Shown here: positions 40,608 through 50,026 of the stretch, piece after piece
Layout: each line of letters starts with the position of its first letter
How positions within the stretch are numbered: position 1 is the stretch's first letter
Assembly (NCBI RefSeq): GCF_037201805.1
Contig: NZ_CP147404.1
Location: forward strand, 2,504,001 to 2,568,000
Source: Bacillus sp. FJAT-52991
GTDB lineage: Bacteria; Bacillota; Bacilli; Bacillales; Domibacillaceae
Length of the DNA stretch: 64,000 nucleotides
Direction: 5' to 3'
Program-made: the position numbers and the translations under genes
The notes under the pieces: generated by a model
Database searches by the model: none
What the model was told of the DNA's origin: nothing
What the model saw: only the letters and a program-made list of their open reading frames with translations

Positions 40608-41704
40608 TTCGGAATGTAGAGCACCTGACCTTCTGTGATCGATTGATTAGCCTCTAATTTATTTTCCTTGACGATCTCCGAAACCAGCAGTCCATAGCGT
40701 TCAGCCAGCTTTTGTAATGTATCTTCCTTTTGCACAAGACAAACCTTCCAAGTCACCGATTCATCCTCTTCTTTTCTAGCAAAAAAGTCAGCTAATGACA
40801 TCGTTTCCGTTTGCTTGAAGCTAAATGATTTTTTCTTTTTTGGTTCAGGTGCCGGCGTTTCCTCTAGGCTCTCTAATAGTTCAATGCTCTCCATTTGTTC
40901 GTCCATAACCACCGGGCTATGTTCTTCCTCATTTTCTTCAATCATTTCGATATGCTCAACCTGTTGTAATTGTTGCACTTCTTCTCTTTTTTCGATCGTT
41001 GGAATGAATATGTTTTCTATCTCTTGATCAATCTCATCCGGCTTTCTTTTGACCTCCACGGAAAAATCAGCTTCTTCCTCCTCATCTTTTCCATCAGCAA
41101 TCGGCTCTAAATCAAGCTTCACCATCGAAAACTCGAGTTCGTCTGCTATTTCTTCCTCTTCTAGCTCGATGGAACTTTGTTGTTCTTGTCCAAGCCCCTC
41201 TAACTCCATGGAAGCGATTTGTTCTTCGTCAACCCCTTCTTCTAATGTTTCTGCCTCTAGCGGTCTATTCGTTTGCTGTTCTCCATAAATGCCAGAAATC
41301 GATAAGTCCACCGTTAGCTTTAAGTTCCCTTTTTGAGGAAGGTCATAATCGAAGGAGTCAATATAAATTTCCACTTCCTCGAGTCGTTCAATCCGATTTT
41401 TTGGAATCGTAATGTCAAGCGGAAACTGATGAAAAAACTCACATTCATGCTCATTTCTCTCTAATACTTGCTGAACGTATTTGATCGACTGACTGCTTTC
41501 ATTGTCTTTCTCCTCGGCCACGGCTGGCTGATATTCTCCTGAAAGTTCCAGACAGCCATGCAAGCGGACAAATTGATCTTGCTCTTCCATTTGTATTTGC
41601 GGATCAAGCGAAATCGAGTATAACTCCTCTACCTCCTGTCCGCGATCAAATTGGATCGTTTCTTCTAGGGAAAATCGTAAATACGACTGATCTTGAGAAG
41701 TCAC
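40586..41704 (-). CDS. spoVID: Spore coat assembly protein SpoVID
   Basis: SpoVID drives encasement of the spore by the coat and binds SafA. The 372-residue protein has an N-terminal beta-rich domain (SYLRFSLEETIQFDRGQEVEELYSISLDPQI, partly shown), a long acidic middle rich in Glu, and a C-terminal LysM domain (WKVCLVQKEDTLQKLAERYG). The GTG at 41704 follows AAGGAGGAATAAGC and is preferred over the ATG at 41731. A consensus sigma-E promoter lies about 65 bp upstream. Confidence 0.93.
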   Translation of the reverse strand: MTSQDQSYLRFSLEETIQFDRGQEVEELYSISLDPQIQMEEQDQFVRLHGCLELSGEYQPAVAEEKDNESSQSIKYVQQVLERNEHECEFFHQFPLDITIPKNRIERLEEVEIYIDSFDYDLPQKGNLKLTVDLSISGIYGEQQTNRPLEAETLEEGVDEEQIASMELEGLGQEQQSSIELEEEEIADELEFSMVKLDLEPIADGKDEEEEADFSVEVKRKPDEIDQEIENIFIPTIEKREEVQQLQQVEHIEMIEENEEEHSPVVMDEQMESIELLESLEETPAPEPKKKKSFSFKQTETMSLADFFARKEEDESVTWKVCLVQKEDTLQKLAERYGLLVSEIVKENKLEANQSITEGQVLYIPNHETARK

Positions 41705-41767
41705 GCTTATTCCTCCTTCCAATAAATGCAACTTTCATCAAATAATTAATAAGGCTCTCTTCATTCG

Positions 41768-41796
41768 AATGTATGCTTTTTAGAAAAGGAATATGC
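41768..41796 (-). promoter_or_regulatory. Sigma-E promoter of spoVID
   Basis: GCATATT (-35, 41796-41790) and CATACATT (-10, 41775-41768) are spaced by 14 bp on the minus strand. Both match the sigma-E consensus (KMATATT, CATACAnT). It gives spoVID mother-cell expression independent of the hem operon. Confidence 0.8.
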
Positions 41797-41832
41797 TTTT
41801 TCTTACTATTGACCTTCCTTCACAATAAAAAA

Positions 41833-41910
41833 GGTTGCTTCCGATTAACATAGGTCGTGTATCAAGAGAAGCCCTCTCTCTTCACTTTCCTATTTTGATC
41901 GAAAACAACC
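41833..41910 (-). terminator. Extended terminator after hemL
   Basis: GGTTGTTTTCGAT pairs with ATCGGAAGCAACC over 13 positions, with G-U pairs only on the minus strand. The large apical region holds AGAGA-gggc-TCTCT. TTTTTT follows. It ends the hemAXCDBL operon. Confidence 0.8.
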
Positions 41911-41930
41911 CTAAAAGGATCATTGACTAA

Positions 41931-43220
41931 TTATTTTTTCAGTTTACTAAATGCTTTTTCTGCAGCCGCAATTGTTTTCTCAATATCTTCATCTGTATGA
42001 GCAGTTGATAAGAACAAGCCTTCAAATTGAGAAGGCGGAAGGAAGATCCCTTCATTGGCCATTTCTTTATAATACTCGGCAAACAATTCTAGATCAGACG
42101 TTTTTGCTGTTTCGTAGTTCATCACATTTTCATTTGTGAAGAAAATGCCGATCATAGAGCCTGCACGATTAATCGTATAAGGAATATCATACTTCTCTGC
42201 CGCTTGTGACAAACCTTTTTCTAGAAGATCAGCTTTGCGAATAAACTCATCATACGTCTCTGGTGTTAATTGACGAAGCGTTTCTAAACCTGCCATCATC
42301 GCCATCGGATTTCCAGAAAGTGTTCCCGCTTGATAGATCGGTCCGCTTGGAGCAATTTTCTCCATAATATCAGCTCGACCACCGAACGCGCCTACTGGTA
42401 GACCGCCACCGATGACTTTTCCTAAACAAGTTAAATCTGGCGTCACACCGAAATAGCCTTGGCCACAGTTATAGCCTACACGGAAGCCAGTCATCACTTC
42501 ATCAAAGATGAGTAAAGAGCCATATTGCTCTGTAATTTCACGAAGACCTTCAAGGAAGCCTGGTTGTGGTGGGACAACACCCATATTACCAGCCACTGGT
42601 TCTACGATGATACAAGCAATATCTTCACCATACTGTTCAAAGGCATATTTCACTCCATCAATGTCATTGTAAGCAACGGTGATCGTATTTTTTGCGACTC
42701 CTTCAGGTACGCCTGGGCTGTCCGGAAGACCTAATGTGGCCACACCTGATCCTGCTTTAATTAACAACGAATCTCCATGACCATGATAACAACCTTCAAA
42801 CTTTAAAATCTTATTTCGACCCGTAAACCCACGAGCAAGTCGAAGCGCACTCATCGTTGCCTCCGTTCCAGAGGAAACCATACGAACAATTTCAATCGAT
42901 GGCACACGCTCAATGACAAGCTTAGCTAATTCATTTTCAATCAATGTTGATGCACCGAAGCTTGTCCCTGTTTCAGCCGTCTTCTTTAGTCCTTCTACCA
43001 CTTGGTCGTTTGTATGACCTAAAATAAGTGGTCCCCAAGATAAAACGTAGTCAATGTATTCATTGCCATCAATATCATAAATTTTCGATCCTTTGCCATG
43101 GTCCATGAAAATCGGATCCATATTCACTGATTTAAACGCACGAACTGGACTATTCACTCCACCCGGCATTAATTTGACCGCTTCTTTATACGCTTGCTTT
43201 GACTTTTCATAAGAACGCAT
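41931..43220 (-). CDS. hemL: Glutamate-1-semialdehyde 2,1-aminomutase
   Basis: HemL converts glutamate-1-semialdehyde to 5-aminolevulinate with PLP. From ATG 43220 (AGGAGG upstream) it is 429 residues, as in Bacillus. Signatures are [41 protein letters not shown], and the PLP lysine in [17 protein letters not shown]. It overlaps nothing and is the last gene of the hem operon, 17 bp after hemB. Confidence 0.97.
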   Translation of the reverse strand: MRSYEKSKQAYKEAVKLMPGGVNSPVRAFKSVNMDPIFMDHGKGSKIYDIDGNEYIDYVLSWGPLILGHTNDQVVEGLKKTAETGTSFGASTLIENELAKLVIERVPSIEIVRMVSSGTEATMSALRLARGFTGRNKILKFEGCYHGHGDSLLIKAGSGVATLGLPDSPGVPEGVAKNTITVAYNDIDGVKYAFEQYGEDIACIIVEPVAGNMGVVPPQPGFLEGLREITEQYGSLLIFDEVMTGFRVGYNCGQGYFGVTPDLTCLGKVIGGGLPVGAFGGRADIMEKIAPSGPIYQAGTLSGNPMAMMAGLETLRQLTPETYDEFIRKADLLEKGLSQAAEKYDIPYTINRAGSMIGIFFTNENVMNYETAKTSDLELFAEYYKEMANEGIFLPPSQFEGLFLSTAHTDEDIEKTIAAAEKAFSKLKK

Positions 43221-43236
43221 TGATCGTTTCCTCCTT

Positions 43237-44211
43237 TTATTCACTCAGCCAGCGGGCTACATCTTTTGCAAAATAAGTAATGATTAAATCAGATCCTGCT
43301 CGTTTCATGCTTGTCAATTTCTCCATGACGACTGCTTTTTCATCAATCCAGCCATTTAACGCCGCCGCTTTCACCATTGAATATTCACCACTTACATTAT
43401 AAGCAACAATCGGTGCATTAAATTGATTGCGTACATCGCGAATAATATCAAGATAAGATAGGGCAGGCTTCACAATTAAAAAGTCAGCACCTTCCTCCAT
43501 ATCTGATTGCGCTTCACGCAATGCTTCCCGGCGGTTCGCTGGGTCCATTTGATACGTTTTCCGGTCACCTAATTGCGGAGTAGAATCCGCAGCATCGCGG
43601 AATGGTCCGTAAAAACTAGATGAGTACTTCACCGCATAAGACATGATCGGCACATCTGTATAACCCGCCTCATCAAGCCCTTGACGAATAGCAGCCACAA
43701 AACCATCCATCATATTAGAAGGCGCAATAATATCCGCTCCCGCTTTCGCTTGGCTAACCGCTGTTTTTGCTAATAAGTCTAGTGATGGATCATTTAATAC
43801 CTTGCCACCTTCAATGACACCGCAATGACCGTGATCGGTATATTCACAAAGACATGTATCCGCTATCACAATCATCTCAGAATATCGTTCTTTAATCGCG
43901 CGAGTCGCCTGCTGAACAATTCCGTGAGAATGATAGGCGCCTGTTCCCGTCGCATCTTTCTCATGAGGAACACCAAATAAAATCACAGACTTAATACCAA
44001 GTGAAACGATTTCATCCATTTCTTCTTGTAAACGATCCAGTGATAATTGGAACACACCTGGCATCGAGGACACTTCATGTTTAACGTTTTCACCCTCCAC
44101 AATAAATAGTGGGTAAATTAAATCTTCTTTTTGCAATATCGTTTCACGGACAAGCGCGCGCATATTGGCAGATTGTCGTAAACGACGATGACGTGTAAAT
44201 TGTAATTCCAT
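43237..44211 (-). CDS. hemB: Delta-aminolevulinic acid dehydratase (porphobilinogen synthase)
   Basis: HemB joins two 5-aminolevulinates to porphobilinogen. It is 324 residues from ATG 44211. The zinc-site cysteines are in [14 protein letters not shown], and the Schiff-base lysine regions are [20 protein letters not shown] (listed as [10 protein letters not shown] here) and [12 protein letters not shown]. The hemD stop and hemB start share one base (TAATG), implying coupling. Confidence 0.97.
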   Translation of the reverse strand: MELQFTRHRRLRQSANMRALVRETILQKEDLIYPLFIVEGENVKHEVSSMPGVFQLSLDRLQEEMDEIVSLGIKSVILFGVPHEKDATGTGAYHSHGIVQQATRAIKERYSEMIVIADTCLCEYTDHGHCGVIEGGKVLNDPSLDLLAKTAVSQAKAGADIIAPSNMMDGFVAAIRQGLDEAGYTDVPIMSYAVKYSSSFYGPFRDAADSTPQLGDRKTYQMDPANRREALREAQSDMEEGADFLIVKPALSYLDIIRDVRNQFNAPIVAYNVSGEYSMVKAAALNGWIDEKAVVMEKLTSMKRAGSDLIITYFAKDVARWLSE

Positions 44212-44990
44212 TATTCCTCTTCCTTCCTGAAGTATTGAGCCATTTCTGTGATCAATGCTTCGATCGTATATTCTTCTGGACAAATAGAGACGGGAAGAGC
44301 GAATTTCTTCACTGCCGCCTCTGTCACGGGGCCGATACAGGCAATGACTGCTGAAAGTGAAATATCTGCTTCTTTGACCGCATCCATAAAATGCCGAACA
44401 GCAGATGGACTTGTAAATGTGATGACATCCATTTGATTTTTCTGTAGAAGGTCAACAAGACGGCTCTTTTCCTCTACCGGAAAAAATGTTTCGTATACGA
44501 TCCACTCATCTGTCTGTACACCTTTTTTTCGAAGCGCCTCAGCAATCGTCGTTCTGGCTAGATTCCCTTTAGGAATCAACACTTTTTGCGCTTGAAAAAG
44601 CCCTAATTCGATTTCTTTTGCCAACTGATCGGCAGAAAATTTCTCTGGAATATAATCAGCTTTCACTCCATATTCCTGCAAGACAGCCGCCGTTTTCGTC
44701 CCGATCGCAGCAAACCGAGCGGGAATCTGGGTGCGATCAACCCCCAGTTCTTTAAGCCGTTGAAAGAAAAAATCAACACCGTTTTTACTAGTTAAAATAA
44801 TCCAATCATATGTACATAACTGTTTGACAACTCCGGCCTCACCTGTAGCATGAACAGGCCGAAAAGCAATCAAGGGAACAGCATAGGCTATTCCCCCGGC
44901 TGCTTTTATTTTATCAATAAATGGGGCCGCTTGTCCCTTTGGACGTGTCACTAAAATATGTTTATTACCGAGCGGCTGACTAGCTGTCAT
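44211..44990 (-). CDS. hemD: Uroporphyrinogen-III synthase
   Basis: HemD closes hydroxymethylbilane to uroporphyrinogen III with inversion of ring D. The family is very divergent; support is the size (259), the start [15 protein letters not shown], the SKNGVDFFF and [12 protein letters not shown] segments of the two lobes, and the position directly after hemC (adjacent, no gap). Confidence 0.93.
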   Translation of the reverse strand: MTASQPLGNKHILVTRPKGQAAPFIDKIKAAGGIAYAVPLIAFRPVHATGEAGVVKQLCTYDWIILTSKNGVDFFFQRLKELGVDRTQIPARFAAIGTKTAAVLQEYGVKADYIPEKFSADQLAKEIELGLFQAQKVLIPKGNLARTTIAEALRKKGVQTDEWIVYETFFPVEEKSRLVDLLQKNQMDVITFTSPSAVRHFMDAVKEADISLSAVIACIGPVTEAAVKKFALPVSICPEEYTIEALITEMAQYFRKEEE

Positions 44991-45920
44991 TTAGGCATCT
45001 AGCTCCGCTTTCACGTCCTCAATGAGCTTCTTCGCTCCACGTTCACTTAAAAGGGCTGCTGCTTGTTCCCCAACCGCTTGAGGATCCTTCCCTTTGACTA
45101 CTTCTTTAAAGATGATAGTTCCGTCTGGAGAGGCGACAAGAGCCGTTAATTGGGTTTCCTCTCCCTCAAGAGTGGCAAATCCAGCAATCGGCACTTGGCA
45201 GCCGCCTTCCATTTTATGAAGAAACGCTCTTTCTGCTTCAACTGTTTGCTTCGTCTCCTGTGAAGTAAACGCCGCAAGTAACTGTAACACTTCTTCATCA
45301 TCTTCGCGACATTCAATCGCTAACGCCCCTTGCCCGACAGCTGGGACGCAAAGCTCCGTATCAAGGAACTCTGTCACTATATCAGAAGACCAGCCCATGC
45401 GCGCAAGACCAGCAGCGGCTAAAATAATCGCATCATACTCTTCTGTTTCTAATTTCGCTAAGCGCGTATCAATATTCCCGCGAATCCATTTAATTTCTAG
45501 ATCTGGACGAACTGCTAAAATTTGTGAACTTCGTCGAAGGCTACTCGTACCAACAATCGCTCCCGCCGGCAAATCAGCCAACTTTACATGCCCTTTAGAA
45601 ATAAAGGCATCGCGATGATCCTCACGTACAGGAATACAGCCAATGGTTAACTCTTCAGGCAGCACGGCCGGCATATCCTTCATACTATGTACAGCGATAT
45701 CAATTTCCTTATCGAGCATCGCTTGCTCAATTTCTTTCACGAACAAGCCTTTCCCGCCTACTTTCGAAAGAGTCACATCTAAAATCCGATCTCCTTTCGT
45801 CACGATCTCTTTCACTTCAAAATCGTAATCAGGATTGATCTTCTTTAATTGAGTAATGACCCAATTTGTTTGCGTTAACGCTAATTTACTTCTTCGGGAA
45901 CCAACAATAATCTTTCTCAT
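44991..45920 (-). CDS. hemC: Porphobilinogen deaminase (hydroxymethylbilane synthase)
   Basis: HemC polymerises four porphobilinogens using a dipyrromethane cofactor. It has the N-terminal [19 protein letters not shown], the active-site [22 protein letters not shown], and the cofactor Cys in [15 protein letters not shown]. The 309 residues are the normal length. Confidence 0.98.
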   Translation of the reverse strand: MRKIIVGSRRSKLALTQTNWVITQLKKINPDYDFEVKEIVTKGDRILDVTLSKVGGKGLFVKEIEQAMLDKEIDIAVHSMKDMPAVLPEELTIGCIPVREDHRDAFISKGHVKLADLPAGAIVGTSSLRRSSQILAVRPDLEIKWIRGNIDTRLAKLETEEYDAIILAAAGLARMGWSSDIVTEFLDTELCVPAVGQGALAIECREDDEEVLQLLAAFTSQETKQTVEAERAFLHKMEGGCQVPIAGFATLEGEETQLTALVASPDGTIIFKEVVKGKDPQAVGEQAAALLSERGAKKLIEDVKAELDA

Positions 45921-45935
45921 TCTGTCCTCCTACCT

Positions 45936-46772
45936 TTATGCATACCAAAAGTGAAACGACGAAAATCGACTCACTAGGAAAAAGTTAATTAATACAATGA
46001 CAAAAGCTGCACAGTTCAATTGCGCCAATGTTTTCTCATATACTCCCCGACGGACCTTTAAATATAGGAATACACTATAGATCGTTAACAACACCACTGA
46101 AGCCACGATTTTCACATCAAACCAACTGACGTCAGGAAGCTTCATACATTTCCATGTTAGTCCTAAAATGAGACTTAACAATAATATCGGAACACCGATT
46201 GCATTGAAAATATAAGAAAGCTTAGCCAGTTTCTGCAAATCACCAATCCGCCAAAGGCGATGACTCCATTTTTTCATTTTTAATAGCCTGTGCTGCAGCA
46301 AATAGAGCAAGGAAAAAATAAACGATAACGAAAAGGCCCCATAAGATAGGATAGCCATTGTAATGTGAATAAATAACAGCTCAGAAAATAGCTTTTCCGC
46401 CATCGCTTGAGATTCAACCTGCACAGGTGCAAATGCATGAATGGCCATAATGACAAACCCTATCACATTCGTGAAAAACACCATGAAATCCATTCGCAAC
46501 AACCGGTTCATCACAAGCGACAGCGTGATTAAGATCCAGGCATAAAAATAAAGCCCTTCAGAAAGGGTAAGCACAGGGAATCGACCTGTTTGCTTCATAT
46601 AAAGAAATAAAAAGATTGTTTGAAGTACCCAAACAATCGATAACATCGAGAAGGCGATTTGATTCGCCTTCTTGTTTTGATTTAAAAAGTCAATGAAATA
46701 GAACATGATGCTTGCTGCATATAAAATAACCATCAGTTCGTGAATTCTTGTCATGTCTTGTTCAAATAACAT
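45936..46772 (-). CDS. hemX: HemX, CcsA-like membrane protein
   Basis: A 278-residue protein with about eight membrane helices and the tryptophan-rich FYAWILITLSLVMNR and LGLTWKCMKLPDVSWFDVK motifs of the cytochrome c assembly (CcsA) family. B. subtilis HemX lowers the level of HemA. It lies 13 bp after hemA. Confidence 0.93.
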   Translation of the reverse strand: MLFEQDMTRIHELMVILYAASIMFYFIDFLNQNKKANQIAFSMLSIVWVLQTIFLFLYMKQTGRFPVLTLSEGLYFYAWILITLSLVMNRLLRMDFMVFFTNVIGFVIMAIHAFAPVQVESQAMAEKLFSELLFIHITMAILSYGAFSLSFIFSLLYLLQHRLLKMKKWSHRLWRIGDLQKLAKLSYIFNAIGVPILLLSLILGLTWKCMKLPDVSWFDVKIVASVVLLTIYSVFLYLKVRRGVYEKTLAQLNCAAFVIVLINFFLVSRFSSFHFWYA

Positions 46773-46785
46773 CGTGCAACCTCGC

Positions 46786-48129
46786 TTACACTTGGAATAA
46801 AGGCTTTGCTTGTGCTACTTGAACGCGTTGTTCCACGACTTTTGCCTGCTTTTGTTCCTCTACTTCTTGTTCGATATTGAAGATTTGCATAAACAGCTCT
46901 AATTTTTCAGCGGCCTTCTTATCTCCCGCCAATTCTTTTGCTTGCGAGATCGGATCTTTGAGCATTTGATTAATAATACTTTTCGTATGCTTGCTCAATA
47001 CTTTCCGTTCACGATCCGTTAAGTTCGGCATTTTTCGTTCAATGCTTTCCATCGTTTCCGCTTGAATAGAGAGCGCTTTCTGACGAAGAGCAGAAATTAC
47101 CGGAACGACGCCAAGCATATTGATCCAATCATTAAACGCCACAATTTCACGTTCAATCATAAGCTCAATTTTTCCCGCTGCTTTTTGACGCTCCACAAGA
47201 TTGGCTTGTACAATTCCTTCAAGATCATCAATATCGTATAAGAACACGCTGTCAAGTTCAGCAATTGCAGGGTCAAGATCGCGAGGAACAGCAATATCAA
47301 CCATGAATAATGGTTTGCCTTTACGCAATTTTTCCACAACAGCCATTCTTTCTTTTGTAATTACATAATCTTTTGACCCTGTTGAGCTAATTAAAATATC
47401 GGCCTCTACTAACGCACATTGCAACTCCTGTAACGTTTTCGCATCTCCATCAAAGCGCTCAGCTAGCACAGCTGCCTTTTCAAACGTACGATTGATGACC
47501 GTTACTTTCGTTGCTCCGCTACCATGTAGATTTTGAATGGCCAACTCGCCCATTTTTCCCGCTCCAACAACGAGTACATGCTTTCCTTTAAGATTTCCGA
47601 AAATCTTTTTCGCTAGCTCAACAGCCGCATAGCTGACAGATACCGCATTCGTCCCAATGTCTGTTTCAGCATGCGCCTTTTTCGCCAAAGTGACAGCTTG
47701 TTTAAATAAATGATTAAATACCGTACCTGTAGAGGCTATTTCTTGACCACGCAAAAAGCTTGAGCGAACTTGGCCAAGAATTTGCGTTTCTCCAAGAACC
47801 ATTGAATTTAAGCTACTCGTTACTTTAAACAAATGCTCGACAGCTGCCTCTTGCTCATAAATAAATAGAAAAGGTGTGAACTCTTCCTTTTCAATCTTAA
47901 ACCACTTCGATAAGAAGTCTTTAATATAGTGTCGCCCTGTATGAAGTTGATCCACGACCGCATAGATCTCTGTCCGGTTACATGTAGACAAAATGACATT
48001 TTCTAAAATGCTTTTTTGCTTTTGAAGCTCTGACATCGCTCGTTCTAAGTCCGCCTCGTTAAATGATAACCGTTCCCTGATCTCCACTGGGGCTGTTTTG
48101 TAGTTCAGTCCCACCACAATAATTTGCAC
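46786..48129 (-). CDS. hemA: Glutamyl-tRNA reductase
   Basis: HemA reduces Glu-tRNA to glutamate-1-semialdehyde, the first step of the C5 pathway to heme. It starts at GTG 48129, is 447 residues, and has the catalytic Cys in [23 protein letters not shown], the NADPH-binding [13 protein letters not shown], and a C-terminal dimerisation helix. A GGGGGTG site precedes it. It heads the hem operon. Confidence 0.97.
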   Translation of the reverse strand: MQIIVVGLNYKTAPVEIRERLSFNEADLERAMSELQKQKSILENVILSTCNRTEIYAVVDQLHTGRHYIKDFLSKWFKIEKEEFTPFLFIYEQEAAVEHLFKVTSSLNSMVLGETQILGQVRSSFLRGQEIASTGTVFNHLFKQAVTLAKKAHAETDIGTNAVSVSYAAVELAKKIFGNLKGKHVLVVGAGKMGELAIQNLHGSGATKVTVINRTFEKAAVLAERFDGDAKTLQELQCALVEADILISSTGSKDYVITKERMAVVEKLRKGKPLFMVDIAVPRDLDPAIAELDSVFLYDIDDLEGIVQANLVERQKAAGKIELMIEREIVAFNDWINMLGVVPVISALRQKALSIQAETMESIERKMPNLTDRERKVLSKHTKSIINQMLKDPISQAKELAGDKKAAEKLELFMQIFNIEQEVEEQKQAKVVEQRVQVAQAKPLFQV

Positions 48130-48164
48130 GTTTCATGACACCCCCGAAAAAATCTATTATTTCT

Positions 48165-48170
48165 ATTATA
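48165..48170 (-). promoter_or_regulatory. Extended -10 promoter of hemA
   Basis: TGGTATAAT on the minus strand is an extended -10 about 35 bp upstream of the GTG. No good -35 is visible at normal spacing. Confidence 0.6.
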
Positions 48171-48256
48171 CCACGAAAAAAAAATTCCTTATTCAAAAAT
48201 TGTGAACATATGCTAACATTGAAAGTGGCGAATAGAAAAAAATAGATATTAACTGA

Positions 48257-48262
48257 TATAAT
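48257..48262 (+). promoter_or_regulatory. Extended -10 promoter for the two plus-strand membrane genes
   Basis: TGATATAAT is an extended -10 (TGnTATAAT) about 70 bp before the ATG at 48334, divergent from hemA. No good -35 is seen. Confidence 0.55.
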
Positions 48263-48333
48263 CCCTGTAAATAGAGTAACAAAATGAAACATAAGATTCA
48301 AGATAGCGACAAAGAAAGTGGGGAAAAGAGTAA

Positions 48334-48819
48334 ATGAAGCAGCAACGATTATTTCCAGGTGTGATTTTAATCGGGTTTGGATTGTACTTTTTCTTACAAC
48401 AGACGGGGATTAGTGGCATTCAACCGTTCTTGAGTTGGCCGACTTTACTCATCGTGATTGGCCTAGCTTTTTTAGCCGAAGCTTACAGTGGAAATGAAGC
48501 CAGTGGCATTTTGCCAGGGGTGATTTTAACAGGTTTTGGCATTCACTTTCATGTCGTCAACCACTTTGATTTTTGGTCAAACGACACCGGTGTCTTTATC
48601 TTAATTATTTCACTTGGATTTTTAATGCAGTATCAAAAAACGAGAAAAGGATTATTTCAAGGCTTGCTTTTTCTTGTTTTGGCCATCATCGCGCTCTTTT
48701 ATGATAAGGTAATTGAATGGTTAGGTATTCTTGAAAACCGCGCCCTTTCTCTTTGGCAATTTTGGCCGATCGTACTAATTGTTATCGGCGGCTACTTATT
48801 ATTTATTAAAAAGAAATAG
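48334..48819 (+). CDS. LiaF/LiaI-type transmembrane-region protein
   Basis: A 161-residue protein made of repeated glycine-rich helix pairs (LFPGVILIGFGLYFFLQQ, WPTLLIVIGLAFL, ILPGVILTGFGIHFHV, WPIVLIVIGGYLLFI). This internal repeat is typical of the membrane region of LiaF/LiaI-like (DUF5668-type) proteins. Function unknown. GTGGGGAAAAGAG precedes the ATG. It pairs with the DUF2062 gene in one operon, inserted between hemA and ysxC where B. subtilis has ysxD. Confidence 0.7.
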   Translation: MKQQRLFPGVILIGFGLYFFLQQTGISGIQPFLSWPTLLIVIGLAFLAEAYSGNEASGILPGVILTGFGIHFHVVNHFDFWSNDTGVFILIISLGFLMQYQKTRKGLFQGLLFLVLAIIALFYDKVIEWLGILENRALSLWQFWPIVLIVIGGYLLFIKKK

Positions 48820-48830
48820 GGGACTTAAAA

Positions 48831-49328
48831 ATGATCCAGGTTATGCAACGGAGAATAAAATATTTACTATTAAAGTTTTTTAGATTAAAAGGAAGCGCCC
48901 ACAGTATTTCGATAGGCTTTACTTTAGGGGCTTCCATTAACTTTGTTCCATCCTTCGGCATCGGAGTATTGATCTCTGTTGCCATCGCCAAACTATTTAA
49001 GGGAAATCCCATTGCTGGCTTTTTAGGCGGCATTTCATTAATGTGGGTTTTTCCTGTGCTGTTTTACTTAAACTACTTAACAGGCCGTTTTGTTTTTCCA
49101 GATGATTTAGGCGACGGGATTGAACAAGTAGCAAACCACTCGGCATCGCTTGATCAATCCGTTCTTACTAGCCTTTCGCTCGGCCGAACATTTATTATCG
49201 GTATGCTCATTAACATCGCTCTTTTCATTTGTTTATTGTACCCGCCGATCTACATTATTTCTAAACGATATCAAAAAAAGATTCTACAATATATATACGT
49301 AAAATGGGTGAAAAGGCCAGCTATTTAA
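48831..49328 (+). CDS. DUF2062 domain membrane protein
   Basis: A 165-residue protein with the DUF2062 pattern: an amphipathic N-terminus (RRIKYLLLKFFRLKGSAHSI), then SIGFTLGASINFVPSFGIGV and GNPIAGFLGGISLMWVFPVLFYLNY, followed by a final helix. Function unknown; relatives occur near glycosyltransferases in other bacteria. It follows the previous gene by 11 bp and ends near a bidirectional terminator. Confidence 0.8.
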   Translation: MIQVMQRRIKYLLLKFFRLKGSAHSISIGFTLGASINFVPSFGIGVLISVAIAKLFKGNPIAGFLGGISLMWVFPVLFYLNYLTGRFVFPDDLGDGIEQVANHSASLDQSVLTSLSLGRTFIIGMLINIALFICLLYPPIYIISKRYQKKILQYIYVKWVKRPAI

Positions 49329-49390
49329 CAGTAGTCGCTTCAATAGAAACTAGCTTTTTAGTATGATAAACCTCTATAAGTACTGATTCA

Positions 49391-49431
49391 AAAAAGCAGC
49401 GAATCCGCTAAAGGGATTCGCTGCTTTTTTT
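49391..49431. terminator. Bidirectional terminator between DUF2062 gene and ysxC
   Basis: GCAGCGAATCC pairs with GGATTCGCTGC around a short loop, with A-runs and T-runs on both sides. It serves the convergent transcripts. Confidence 0.9.
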
Positions 49432-50026
49432 AATTCTTCATGCGTCTTTGCAATACTTTCCAAACTTCATCTTTACCTTGACCTGTTTCAGATGAAAAAA
49501 CCACAATATCATCTTCTGGCTCAAATTCGAGCTTTTCTTTGACGACTTTTAAATGTTTTTGCCATTTTCCTTTTGGAATTTTATCCGCTTTTGTGGCGAT
49601 GACCACAGCCGGAATATCATAATGCTTCAGAAAATTGTACATCATCACATCATCTTCTGTCGGAGGATGTCTTAAGTCAATAATTAACACGCAAGCTCTT
49701 AGCTGTTCCCGCGTCGTTAAATACGTTTCAATCATTTTCCCCCATGCTTCACGCTCTTTTTTAGAGACTTTGGCAAAGCCATAGCCAGGGACATCGACAA
49801 AGTAAAGAGCCTCTTCAATTTTATAAAAATTAAGCGTTTGTGTTTTCCCTGGCTTAGAGGAAATACGAGCCATACTTTTACGGTTGATCATTTTATTAAT
49901 AAAAGATGACTTCCCGACATTTGAACGTCCAGCCAATGCAAACTCTGGCAAAGTACTGTCTGGATATTGTTCCGGTTTTACTGCACTAATAACCATTTCT
50001 ACTTGATTAACTTTCATTTTTTTCAC
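49430..50026 (-). CDS. ysxC: Ribosome biogenesis GTPase YsxC (EngB/YihA)
   Basis: An essential GTPase for 50S assembly. The 198-residue protein has G1 [14 protein letters not shown]3 [11 protein letters not shown]4 ATKADKI and the switch region [13 protein letters not shown]. It overlaps lonA by 20 nt, matching lonA-ysxC in Bacillus. Confidence 0.97.
   Translation of the reverse strand: MKKMKVNQVEMVISAVKPEQYPDSTLPEFALAGRSNVGKSSFINKMINRKSMARISSKPGKTQTLNFYKIEEALYFVDVPGYGFAKVSKKEREAWGKMIETYLTTREQLRACVLIIDLRHPPTEDDVMMYNFLKHYDIPAVVIATKADKIPKGKWQKHLKVVKEKLEFEPEDDIVVFSSETGQGKDEVWKVLQRRMKN

Noticed and set aside
48140..48200. PerR box upstream of hemA
   Set aside because: The A/T-rich sequence near the -10 does not give a convincing TTATAAT inverted repeat.
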